Assembly: GCA_019416425.1 (NCBI GenBank)
Contig: DXXK01000083.1
Coordinates: forward strand, 1 to 36,806
Origin: Bacteroidales bacterium
GTDB taxonomy: Bacteria > Bacteroidota > Bacteroidia > Bacteroidales > Muribaculaceae
Direction: 5' to 3'
DNA: 36,806 nucleotides
Of this stretch, positions 8,196-16,018 are shown piece after piece (position 1 is the first letter of the stretch; each line of letters opens with the position of its first letter). The translations under genes were made by a program, and so were the position numbers. Below the pieces are notes generated by a model. That model was not told the DNA's origin. It searched no databases and was given only the letters and a program-made list of their open reading frames with translations.

Positions 8196-11100
8196 TTAGA
8201 AGGTTGCCTGTAAACCGAGTGTGAACGAACGGATTGTAGGATAGTTGTCACGCCATTCGATACCGGAGGAACGGGCGTCGCCGTTCTGCAGCTCCGGATC
8301 CAGTCCCTTGTATTTGGTGATGGTGAAGAGGTTCTCGGCCGAGAAGTAGGCGCGGATGCTCTTGACCCACTTGTTGGTCTTGAACGGAATGGTGTAACCG
8401 AAGGTCAGGTTGGTCAGCTTCAGGAAGTCTCCGTTCTCCAGATAGTAGCTTACGAAGGTCTGCTTCTGGTTGCCGGCCAGTACGCGGTCGCCGTAGGGTG
8501 CGTCCAGAACGGACTGCAGACGGTTGTAGTTCACGGAGTTGTTCTCGTAGTAGCAACGGGCCTCGTTCAGGATCTTGAAGCCGAACTGGCCGGTGAACTG
8601 CAGCGACAGGTCGAAGTCATGGTACTTGAAGGTGTTGCTCCATCCCAGGTAGACCTTAGGCAGAGAGTTGCCCAGGTCCTGCTTCCAGTTGGAGTCAGGC
8701 AGCATGGCGTCGGTCAGCTCGACAACCTCGCCGGTGGTGGGGTTTTCAACCAGCCAGAGACCGTTCTCGCTGACGCCTACGGACTTGATACCGAAGTAAC
8801 GGTCAACGGCCTTGCCTACCTCCATACGGTGTGTGGGCTGTGTGATAGGCTCGCCCAGGTATGCCTCGTCATGCTCGTTGGCGGTCTCGTACATACCGTT
8901 GGACAGCGAAAGCAGCTTGTTGGTGTTGTGCGACAGCGTCACGGTGGTGTTCCATTCGAAGTTGCGGTTCTGTACGGGTGTACCCTTCAACAGAACCTCG
9001 ACACCGGTGTTGCGCATCTTGCCGACGTTGGCCAGTGTCCGTGTGTACAAGTTCGGCGGAACCGGAACGTCGTACCACCACAACATGTCGCGCGATTCCT
9101 TATTGTAGAAGTCCACACTACCCCCGAAGCGGCCGTTGAACATCTCCCAGTCGATACCGACGTTGATCTCGCTCGATGTCTCCCACTTCAGGTCAGGGTT
9201 AGGATTAGAGTCAACCTGAAGGCCTGGAATCCATTTGCCGTTGTTGTAGAAGTATCCGTTGTATTTGTAACGAGTAAGGGACTGATAAGGATCGTTTGGA
9301 ATGATACCGGTCACACCGTAACCGATGCGGAACTTGAATACATTCCACCAGGATGATAGGGGTGCGTTGCCCCAGAAGGGCTCGTTGGAGATGTTCCAGC
9401 CTGCTGATACCGACGGGAAGTTACCCCACTTGTGGTTGGCACCGAACTTGGAGGAACCCTCGCGGCGGAAGGAAACCAGGATGTTGTAGCGGCTGTCGAA
9501 ACCATAGCTGATTCGGCCGAAGAAACCGATAAGCTTGTTGTCGTTCTTATAGCTGCCCATCAGTGCCTTACCCTCCTTCAGTTCCTGACCGATGCCCAGG
9601 TTGTTCCACTTGAAGAAGTCGTTGTTGAAGTCTTTGTTCTCAGCCCAGAAACCCTCGTTTACCGATTCCTGCCAGCTGTAACCTACCATTGCCTCGAAGC
9701 GGTGTTTGTCGGCGAATGTGTTGCGGTAGGTGGATGTCACCTCGATCAGATTCGTTGTGTAGTTGTTGTATGCATGTCTTGCGTCACCGGTCTTGCCGTC
9801 CGTGCGGTGCGTATGATAGTTGGACGAGTTGAAGTAGGCGGTGTGGTCGTTGGTGTTGTTGCGCGACATCAGCAGTTTGGTCTGCCATCCCTTGATAGGC
9901 TCTACCGTAATGTCTCCATGCATACGGGTCCAGCGCTGCTTGCTGTCGCCGTCGCGCATCTCGATCAGACCCACGGGATTGTAGTAGTAAGTGATACCGA
10001 AGTTCTCGTAGGGGAGACCGTCTTCGCCGTAGATAGGCTCTGTCGGATTGCGCATGATTGCCTGTCGGTAGATTTCCGTACCGGCGTTCAGCGCGTTGTC
10101 CTTGTGCTGGCCGTGCAGCATGCCTAAGTGAACGGTAACGATGTCGTTGAAGAACTTATGGCTGATGTCGAAGTTCATCTTCAGCTCTTCGTTGAAGGTG
10201 GTCAGGATGACACCCTCGGCCTTGCGGTAGGAGACGTTGCCGGAATAAGTAGTGTTCTTCACGCCGCCGCTGATCTGGAAGTCATGGTTGTGCGTGAAGG
10301 CCGTGCGGGTCACTGCATCCAGCCAGTCGGTATCGTAACCTCGGTCGGAATAGTTGGTGTAGCCCTTGCGGATCTGCTCCGGAGTCATGAACTTGTGCTT
10401 CTTGGCCAGGTTGGCCCAGGATACATACCCTGAATAAGTGGCGTTGACCACTGCGTCGGCGGAATGCGAGCCGGACTTGGTGGTGATCAGGATGACGCCG
10501 TTGGCACCACGTGTACCGTAGATGGCTGCGGCTGAGGCATCTTTCAGCACGTCGATGGAGGCGATGTTCTCAGGAGCGACAGTTCCCAGACCACCCTCGA
10601 CACCGTCGATAAGTACCAGCGGGGTTGAGGAGCCTTCCAGCGAAATCACACCACGCAGACGTATGGTTGACTCGGCGTTAGGGTCACCGGAGCCCTTGGC
10701 GATGGTCAGACCGGCTACCTTGCCTTTCACAAGTTCCGATGCGTCGCCGATGGCACCCATCGTAAAGTCCTCGGACTTGACCGATGCAACGGCACTCGTC
10801 ACGTCACCCTTCTTCTGCGTACCGTAACCGATTACCACTACATCGTCAAGGCTTTGGCTGTCGGCGTTAAGCACGATGCGGCCCAGGTCGTTGCTGCCTT
10901 TCTTCACGATGGCAGTGTAAGGCTTGTAACCGATGTAGGTGATCCGGATTTCCTGACCGGGACGTACCTTGATGCTGAACTTTCCATCAATGTCGGTAAC
11001 GGCACCTGTTGTGGTACCCTTCACAAATACTGATGCACCGATCAGGGGTTCACCCTCGAAATCGACAACTGTTCCTGTGACTGTTGCCGCATCCACAGAC

Positions 11101-11222
11101 TGCATGGCCTGTGATGGCTCCGCATACGACGGTTGGACGCCGATGGCTCCAACTGCTAATGCCAAAGCCGCGATACCAACCACGCAGGTGCTTGGCTTCA
11201 ATGAGATCTTTCGCGGTTTCAT
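8196..11222 (-). CDS. SusC/RagA-family TonB-dependent oligosaccharide transporter
   Basis: A 1008-residue outer-membrane transporter. It has a signal peptide to about residue 34 (PSYA), a carboxypeptidase-regulatory-like domain at 47-120 (TVTGTVVDFEGEPLIGASV), the SusC-type TonB box region DDVVVIGYGTQKK at 126-138, and a plug at about 140-252 containing PLVLIDGVEGG and YGTRGANGVILITTK. The rest is the 22-strand barrel, ending in Phe (TLGLQATF). It imports substrate oligosaccharides, powered by TonB-ExbBD, with SusD as lid. It has no N-terminal STN domain, so signalling to an anti-sigma factor is not expected. It lies 52 bp below the GH127 gene and 12 bp above susD. Confidence 0.95.
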   Translation of the reverse strand: MKPRKISLKPSTCVVGIAALALAVGAIGVQPSYAEPSQAMQSVDAATVTGTVVDFEGEPLIGASVFVKGTTTGAVTDIDGKFSIKVRPGQEIRITYIGYKPYTAIVKKGSNDLGRIVLNADSQSLDDVVVIGYGTQKKGDVTSAVASVKSEDFTMGAIGDASELVKGKVAGLTIAKGSGDPNAESTIRLRGVISLEGSSTPLVLIDGVEGGLGTVAPENIASIDVLKDASAAAIYGTRGANGVILITTKSGSHSADAVVNATYSGYVSWANLAKKHKFMTPEQIRKGYTNYSDRGYDTDWLDAVTRTAFTHNHDFQISGGVKNTTYSGNVSYRKAEGVILTTFNEELKMNFDISHKFFNDIVTVHLGMLHGQHKDNALNAGTEIYRQAIMRNPTEPIYGEDGLPYENFGITYYYNPVGLIEMRDGDSKQRWTRMHGDITVEPIKGWQTKLLMSRNNTNDHTAYFNSSNYHTHRTDGKTGDARHAYNNYTTNLIEVTSTYRNTFADKHRFEAMVGYSWQESVNEGFWAENKDFNNDFFKWNNLGIGQELKEGKALMGSYKNDNKLIGFFGRISYGFDSRYNILVSFRREGSSKFGANHKWGNFPSVSAGWNISNEPFWGNAPLSSWWNVFKFRIGYGVTGIIPNDPYQSLTRYKYNGYFYNNGKWIPGLQVDSNPNPDLKWETSSEINVGIDWEMFNGRFGGSVDFYNKESRDMLWWYDVPVPPNLYTRTLANVGKMRNTGVEVLLKGTPVQNRNFEWNTTVTLSHNTNKLLSLSNGMYETANEHDEAYLGEPITQPTHRMEVGKAVDRYFGIKSVGVSENGLWLVENPTTGEVVELTDAMLPDSNWKQDLGNSLPKVYLGWSNTFKYHDFDLSLQFTGQFGFKILNEARCYYENNSVNYNRLQSVLDAPYGDRVLAGNQKQTFVSYYLENGDFLKLTNLTFGYTIPFKTNKWVKSIRAYFSAENLFTITKYKGLDPELQNGDARSSGIEWRDNYPTIRSFTLGLQATF

Positions 11223-11274
11223 AAGATTGTTAAGGTGTTTTAATTAGTTATTTGATTGTTGTTTTACGCAAGAT

Positions 11275-13722
11275 TCAGTTGACTTTCCATTCGATCACTC
11301 CGCCGCTTTCGCCGGCCTGGAGCTTGGCCGCTACCTTGAGCGCGGTGGTCTTGACCGGCTCGAAGTCCACGTGATTGTACTTGTCTTTCTCCACGCCGTA
11401 CTCGCCCTTGGCGTTGACCGCCGCCCAGTGGTTGGTGTCGTCCTTATAGTACAGCTCCCACTTCTCGGGTATACGGAAGTTTCCGTCATAATGGTCGAAA
11501 TCGAGCCAATATACGTCGACGCTGCTCACGGTCTGAGGCTCGGCGAAGGCATAGCATACGTTCTCGCTCGATCCCTGACGGAGCCACCAGTAGTGGTAGG
11601 GCTTGGATGTGTCGGCGCTCGATTTCGGTTCCCACTGGTCGTTGTAACCCCAGGCGTAGTTTAGGTTGGATGTTGCTGCAGGAGCGTCGGAAGTCAGGTC
11701 GGTAGGCTCGGAGTACATCACGGCCTGGCTTGCAATCGTGGGTTTGGGTGTTACTGTGGCCACCTCCTGGCTGGAGGGGATCCATACGGCCATGTGGTCG
11801 GCGCCGCGGTTGTTCCATGTGCAGTAGGGGATGGCCTTGAAGTCTACTTCCTGTATTCCGTCGGATGTCACTTTCTTGGCCTTGCCGCTCAGGGTCATGA
11901 CGCCGCTCAGCAGCTGTGGCTCGTATTTTTCGGTGAAGGCGGTTCCGTCCGGAATGAACTTGTCGAATACGGTGCTGTCGGCCTGGTCCTTACCCTCGAG
12001 GCAGAACATCACGGGGCCGCGCTGGATGGCCAGCTTGCCCTTGTCGTCCTCAACGTTGTCATTGGCCTTGACCATGCGCACCTCCATCGGGATGGAGAGC
12101 TCAACAACGTCACCCGGATTCCATGTGCGTACAAGCGTGGCGTAGCCGTTGCCGTCCATATAGTCGGCCTTCTTGCCATTGACCTTTACCTCGACCTTCT
12201 GTTTGGGAGCAGCGGTGAAGGAATAGAGGTCGGTGGGAACCGGAGCGTCCTGCGACCATCCGGGGATGCGCAGACGCAGGGCGAATTCCTTGGCCGTTTC
12301 CGGAGTCACGGCGATCTTGACGCTGCCGTTCCAGGGATATTCCGTGGTCTGACGCAGGTTCACCTTGTTGTTGTCGGTCTTGATGTCGGCAGTGCTCTGG
12401 ACGTACATGTTGACCAGGATGTCGTCGGCCTGTGTGGCGTATACATATCCAGGAACGGAGGCGACGAAACGTGTCACGTTGCCTGGGCAGCAGGCGCAGC
12501 CGAACCATTTCTGGCGTTCGTGCTGACCCATTGACTCCAGGGGATTGTCGTAGAAGAACTTGTCACCCGAAAGCGATACGCCCGAGGGTACTCCATTATA
12601 TAAGGCACGTTCGTAAACATCGGCGTACTTCGCGTCGCCCGTGGCCAGGAACATGCGGTAGTTCCAGTAGACGTTGGCGATGGCGGCGCAGGTCTCGCAG
12701 TAGGCGGTATGGTTGTTCAGCTCGTAGTTCGGACCGAAGCCTTCGCCCTGGGCGCGGCTGCCGATACCCCCGGTGATATAGAGCTTTTTCGACGCCATGT
12801 TGTCCCAGATACGGGTCAGGGCGTTGAAGTAGGCTGTGTCGTTGGTCAACGACGCCACGTCGGCTACTCCGGAATAGAGGTAACCGGCACGTACGGCATG
12901 ACCCACGATCTCATCCTGGTCAAGAATCGGCTTGTGGTCCTGTGAGTAGGGACTCGGCTTGCGGCCGTTGGACAGACGTCCGGTCTCGGTGACGAAATAC
13001 TTGGCCTCGTCCAGGTATTTCTTGTCTCCAGTCACCTTATATAACTTGGCCAACGCCATCTCCACGATGGGATGGCCGGAAGGATACTGTATCTGGCCCT
13101 CGCCGTAGCCGAAGGTCTTGCAGACCAGGTCGGCGTTCTTGATGGCCACGTCCAGCAGCGTGCGCTTGCCTGTGGCGCGGTAGTGTGCCACGGCCGCCTC
13201 ATAGAGGTGTCCGCAGTTGTACAGCTCGTGGCTGTTGATCTTCTCCCAGCGGTGCGTTCCCCACCATCCCGACAGTCGGGTGCATTTGTTGGTGACGCAT
13301 GTGGTGAGATATCCGTCGGGTTCCTGGGCCGCGGCTATCAGGTTGATTACGCTGTCCAGATACTGGTCCAGCTGCTTGTCGTAGTTTACCGCGAGGGAAT
13401 AGGATGCTCCCTCGATGATCTTGTAGGGGTCCGTGTCATCGAACGAGAAGTCTCCACGGTGCTCGCCCTTCTTGAGACCACCGGCGATCGCGAAGTTGTC
13501 GAATCGGCCGTTGTTCTCGCACTCCTTGAAGGCGGAGGGTATCGACACCTTGCGGTTGGTCTCGATACGGGGAGCCCAGAAACCATCGTCGATATGCACG
13601 TCGGTGAATGCGACTTCCTTCACCGGAGCCTCAGGTGCCTGGTATGTCTTGCGGCCTCCGCACGACGGAAGCAGCAACAGTGCCACGGAGCATCCTGTGA
13701 GTAATGATGGTAGTAGATGCAT
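11275..13722 (-). CDS. GH127 beta-L-arabinofuranosidase lipoprotein
   Basis: An 815-residue glycoside hydrolase of family 127 (formerly DUF1680). The signal ends LLPSC (Cys21), so it is a lipoprotein; GGRK after the Cys lacks the usual acidic surface-export run, so it may face the periplasm. The catalytic (alpha/alpha)6 barrel carries the family's residues. Glu327 in QGEGF matches the acid/base, Glu343 and Cys345 in CETC and Cys411/Cys412 in GCACCPGN match the zinc site and cysteine nucleophile known from B. longum HypBA1. A C-terminal galactose-binding-like domain (about 660-815) contains WYW-rich strands. Characterised members release beta-L-arabinofuranose from hydroxyproline-linked arabino-oligosaccharides or arabinogalactan; other activities occur in the family. 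It is the first gene of the leftward operon. It differs from the second GH127 here, which is not a lipoprotein. Confidence 0.88.
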   Translation of the reverse strand: MHLLPSLLTGCSVALLLLPSCGGRKTYQAPEAPVKEVAFTDVHIDDGFWAPRIETNRKVSIPSAFKECENNGRFDNFAIAGGLKKGEHRGDFSFDDTDPYKIIEGASYSLAVNYDKQLDQYLDSVINLIAAAQEPDGYLTTCVTNKCTRLSGWWGTHRWEKINSHELYNCGHLYEAAVAHYRATGKRTLLDVAIKNADLVCKTFGYGEGQIQYPSGHPIVEMALAKLYKVTGDKKYLDEAKYFVTETGRLSNGRKPSPYSQDHKPILDQDEIVGHAVRAGYLYSGVADVASLTNDTAYFNALTRIWDNMASKKLYITGGIGSRAQGEGFGPNYELNNHTAYCETCAAIANVYWNYRMFLATGDAKYADVYERALYNGVPSGVSLSGDKFFYDNPLESMGQHERQKWFGCACCPGNVTRFVASVPGYVYATQADDILVNMYVQSTADIKTDNNKVNLRQTTEYPWNGSVKIAVTPETAKEFALRLRIPGWSQDAPVPTDLYSFTAAPKQKVEVKVNGKKADYMDGNGYATLVRTWNPGDVVELSIPMEVRMVKANDNVEDDKGKLAIQRGPVMFCLEGKDQADSTVFDKFIPDGTAFTEKYEPQLLSGVMTLSGKAKKVTSDGIQEVDFKAIPYCTWNNRGADHMAVWIPSSQEVATVTPKPTIASQAVMYSEPTDLTSDAPAATSNLNYAWGYNDQWEPKSSADTSKPYHYWWLRQGSSENVCYAFAEPQTVSSVDVYWLDFDHYDGNFRIPEKWELYYKDDTNHWAAVNAKGEYGVEKDKYNHVDFEPVKTTALKVAAKLQAGESGGVIEWKVN

Positions 13723-13796
13723 ATTTATTAGGTCAAGTTAAAAAATATTAATCCTTGTTTATATCCGTGCCGTGAGCGGCTTTTAAGGTTTGTTTG

Positions 13797-13804
13797 CAAA
13801 ACTA
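13797..13804 (-). promoter_or_regulatory. Putative -7 box of the leftward GH127-susCD operon
   Basis: The minus strand reads TAGTTTTG here, fitting TAnnTTTG. No good TTTG lies at the expected -33 position (about 13824). The proximal ACGAT motif (13831-13841) ends a few bases upstream, which suits an activator that makes up for a poor -33 box. Transcription would begin near 13790, leaving a leader of about 68 nt before the GH127 ATG. Confidence 0.45.
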
Positions 13805-13830
13805 CAACCAAAAGGTGCAATGTTGTTAAT

Positions 13831-13922
13831 AAAATCGTACATATTTTTAGAAAAATCGTACAAACCTTAAGATTTTTAACAGTCAGGACGATTTTTTTAG
13901 AAATTTGAACGATATTGTTATG
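13831..13922. promoter_or_regulatory. Two outward-facing pairs of an ACGAT motif, divergent operator
   Basis: AAAATCGTACA occurs at 13831-13841 and 13852-13862, exactly 21 bp apart. The same motif in the other orientation, (G/A)ACGAT(T/A)TT(T/G)TTA, occurs at 13887-13899 and 13908-13920, also 21 bp apart. Read towards each divergent gene, all four give TGnACGATnTT-like sequence. Each pair is a direct repeat two helical turns apart, and the proximal copy abuts the -33 region of the promoter it faces. This is the pattern expected of an AraC-type activator such as a hybrid two-component regulator. The regulator gene itself is not in the window. The rest of the 309-bp gap (13723-14031) is AT-rich with no gene. 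Confidence 0.55.
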
Positions 13923-13942
13923 ATATTTTCGAATTTCTTGCT

Positions 13943-13950
13943 TTACTTTG
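13943..13950 (+). promoter_or_regulatory. Putative -7 box of the rightward GH97-GH43-GH127 operon
   Basis: TTACTTTG resembles TAnnTTTG with one mismatch. The next upstream TTG (13915-13917) is too far away for a good -33 box, so the promoter looks weak without an activator. It mirrors the leftward promoter: the proximal ACGAT motif ends about 22 bp upstream. TATTTTCG at 13924 is an alternative box with a TTTG at 13904. Confidence 0.35.
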
Positions 13951-14031
13951 CAAATGTAATAATATTGCCCCTGATTTTGGATTTTTTAACATATGTAAAT
14001 TTCGAAATCGGCAAATTTTAACCTTAGAGTC

Positions 14032-16014
14032 ATGAAATATCTCAATTGGATTCTGGCCGCTGCGATGGTATCCATGTCATCGATGGTGGATGCCAAGGAA
14101 GCAAGGATGGCTTCCCCCGACGGCCGTATCTCCGTTATGTTGACGGATGGCCCCGACGGCTTTCCATTGCTGTCCGTGTCGATGGATCAAAAGGAATTGC
14201 TTACAGGAAGTCCCGTCGGCATGAAGATCCGGGACCGCAGGTCGCCGTTGAAAATCAAATCCGTCAAGACGGGAAAACTGAGAAAGGAGACCATCAAGGC
14301 GCCCTTCACCCACACTCCCCAATATATATCGGAATACAACGAGTGTGTTGTCGACCTCGGCGATGGTCTGACAATGGCCTTGCGGGCATACGATGACGGT
14401 GTGGCCTACAGGTTCTCCTCTAATAAGAAAGGAGAGATTGTGATACAGGACGAGATAGCCGACTACAAGTACCCGGGCAATCCTGAACTCTACATGTCCT
14501 GGTCGACCAACGCCGAGAAGCCGATGGCGATGGCGTTCCAGAACTTCTATCAGAACGTAGGGATGGACAGCGTTCCCGCCAAATATGCCTTCCTGCCGAC
14601 GGCAGTCGATCATAAGAACGGCATCAAGACCGTCATCCTGGAGTCCGACCTGGTGTCATATCCCGGAATGTTCATTGTTCCCGATGGCAATAATGGAACA
14701 TTGCGTGGCGAATTCGCAAAGTATCCCGCCAAGACCGGTTTCTATCCCTGGCGCCAGCAGGAATATGTCACAGCTACCGAGGATTACATAGCTAAAGTGT
14801 CCGGCAGAAATGATTTCCCGTGGCGAATCATCTCCATCACGGAGGATGATACTAAAATGCCTGTATCGAATCTTGTTTATTCGCTGGCCCGTCCATCCAA
14901 GATTGAGGACACATCGTGGATCAAGCCGGGTAAGGTAGCCTGGGACTGGTGGAACGACTGGGGACTTCGCGGCGTTGACTTCAAGGCCGGCATCAACAAC
15001 GACACCTATAAATATTATATTGACTTTGCCGCCAAGAACGGAATCGAGTATATCGTTCTGGACGAGGGATGGTATGACCCCAAGAGCGGCGACATGTTGA
15101 CCGTGATACCCGACATCGACCTTCAGGAGCTGATACGATACGGCAAGGAGCGGAATGTCGGCATAGTCCTATGGACAGTGTTCAACGTTCTTGACAATCA
15201 GCTGGAGGAGGCATGCCGTAAGTATGCCGACATGGGAGTGAAGGGGTTCAAGGTCGATTTTCTGGACCGTGACGACCAGACAGCCGTCGAGATGGTGGAA
15301 CGGATAGCTGATGCGACGGCCCGGCATAAGCTGTTCCTGGATCTTCATGGCATCTACAAGCCGGTAGGCCTGAACCGTACATATCCCAACATCCTGAATT
15401 ATGAGGCCGTTTTCGGAATGGAGGAGATGAAGTGGAGCGATCCATCGGTCGATATGCCTGAATACGATGTGACCTATCCCTACATCCGCATGATGTCTGG
15501 ACCGGTGGACTATACACCCGGTGCCATGCGCAATGCACAGAAGGCCGACTGGAAAGCGATATATTACAATCCGATGAGTCAGGGCACGCGCGGTCACCAG
15601 ACTGCCACCTATGTGGTATATGACTCACCGTTCACCATGCTGTGCGATTCTCCCTCGCTTTATGAGAAGAACCAGGATTGGGTGGACTTCGTGACCGCTC
15701 TGCCGGTGGTGTTCGATTCGACTAAGGTCCTGGACGGCGAGATGGGGGAATATATAGTAACTTGCCGTAACAAGGGCGACAACTGGTATGTCGGGGGCAT
15801 GACGGACTGGAATCCCCGCGACTACACACTGGACTTCTCGTTCCTTCCCGCCGGAGTAAATTACAAGGCAACTATCCTGAAGGATGGCGTGAATGCCGCA
15901 AAGCAGGGCGATGACTATAAGATTACGACCATGACCGTCAACAGTAACTCCAAGGAGCAGATACACATGGCTCCCGGCGGTGGTTTCGCAGTAAGTATAA
16001 CTCCTCAAAAATAA
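14032..16014 (+). CDS. GH97 retaining alpha-galactosidase/beta-L-arabinopyranosidase type
   Basis: A 660-residue GH97 enzyme. A signal peptide ends VDA before KEA (about residue 21), so it should be periplasmic. The order is an N-terminal beta-sandwich (about 25-290), a TIM barrel (about 300-560, WDWWNDWG and VLDEGWYD) and a C-terminal sandwich. GH97 contains inverting alpha-glucosidases (SusB) and retaining enzymes. This one has Asp409 in FKVDFLDRDDQ, the retaining nucleophile position, and Glu464 in GMEEMKW as acid/base. Their spacing of 55 matches Asp415 and Glu470 of B. thetaiotaomicron BT1871. So alpha-galactosidase is likely, with beta-L-arabinopyranosidase, reported for a related member, as the alternative. 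The two sugars differ only at C6. It leads the rightward operon, with 4 bp before the GH43 gene. Confidence 0.88.
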   Translation: MKYLNWILAAAMVSMSSMVDAKEARMASPDGRISVMLTDGPDGFPLLSVSMDQKELLTGSPVGMKIRDRRSPLKIKSVKTGKLRKETIKAPFTHTPQYISEYNECVVDLGDGLTMALRAYDDGVAYRFSSNKKGEIVIQDEIADYKYPGNPELYMSWSTNAEKPMAMAFQNFYQNVGMDSVPAKYAFLPTAVDHKNGIKTVILESDLVSYPGMFIVPDGNNGTLRGEFAKYPAKTGFYPWRQQEYVTATEDYIAKVSGRNDFPWRIISITEDDTKMPVSNLVYSLARPSKIEDTSWIKPGKVAWDWWNDWGLRGVDFKAGINNDTYKYYIDFAAKNGIEYIVLDEGWYDPKSGDMLTVIPDIDLQELIRYGKERNVGIVLWTVFNVLDNQLEEACRKYADMGVKGFKVDFLDRDDQTAVEMVERIADATARHKLFLDLHGIYKPVGLNRTYPNILNYEAVFGMEEMKWSDPSVDMPEYDVTYPYIRMMSGPVDYTPGAMRNAQKADWKAIYYNPMSQGTRGHQTATYVVYDSPFTMLCDSPSLYEKNQDWVDFVTALPVVFDSTKVLDGEMGEYIVTCRNKGDNWYVGGMTDWNPRDYTLDFSFLPAGVNYKATILKDGVNAAKQGDDYKITTMTVNSNSKEQIHMAPGGGFAVSITPQK

Positions 16015-16018
16015 CACC

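Noticed and set aside
10522..11247. Plus-strand frames of 92-101 residues within susC
   Set aside because: Antisense shadows of the conserved plug and regulatory-like domains; no support as genes.
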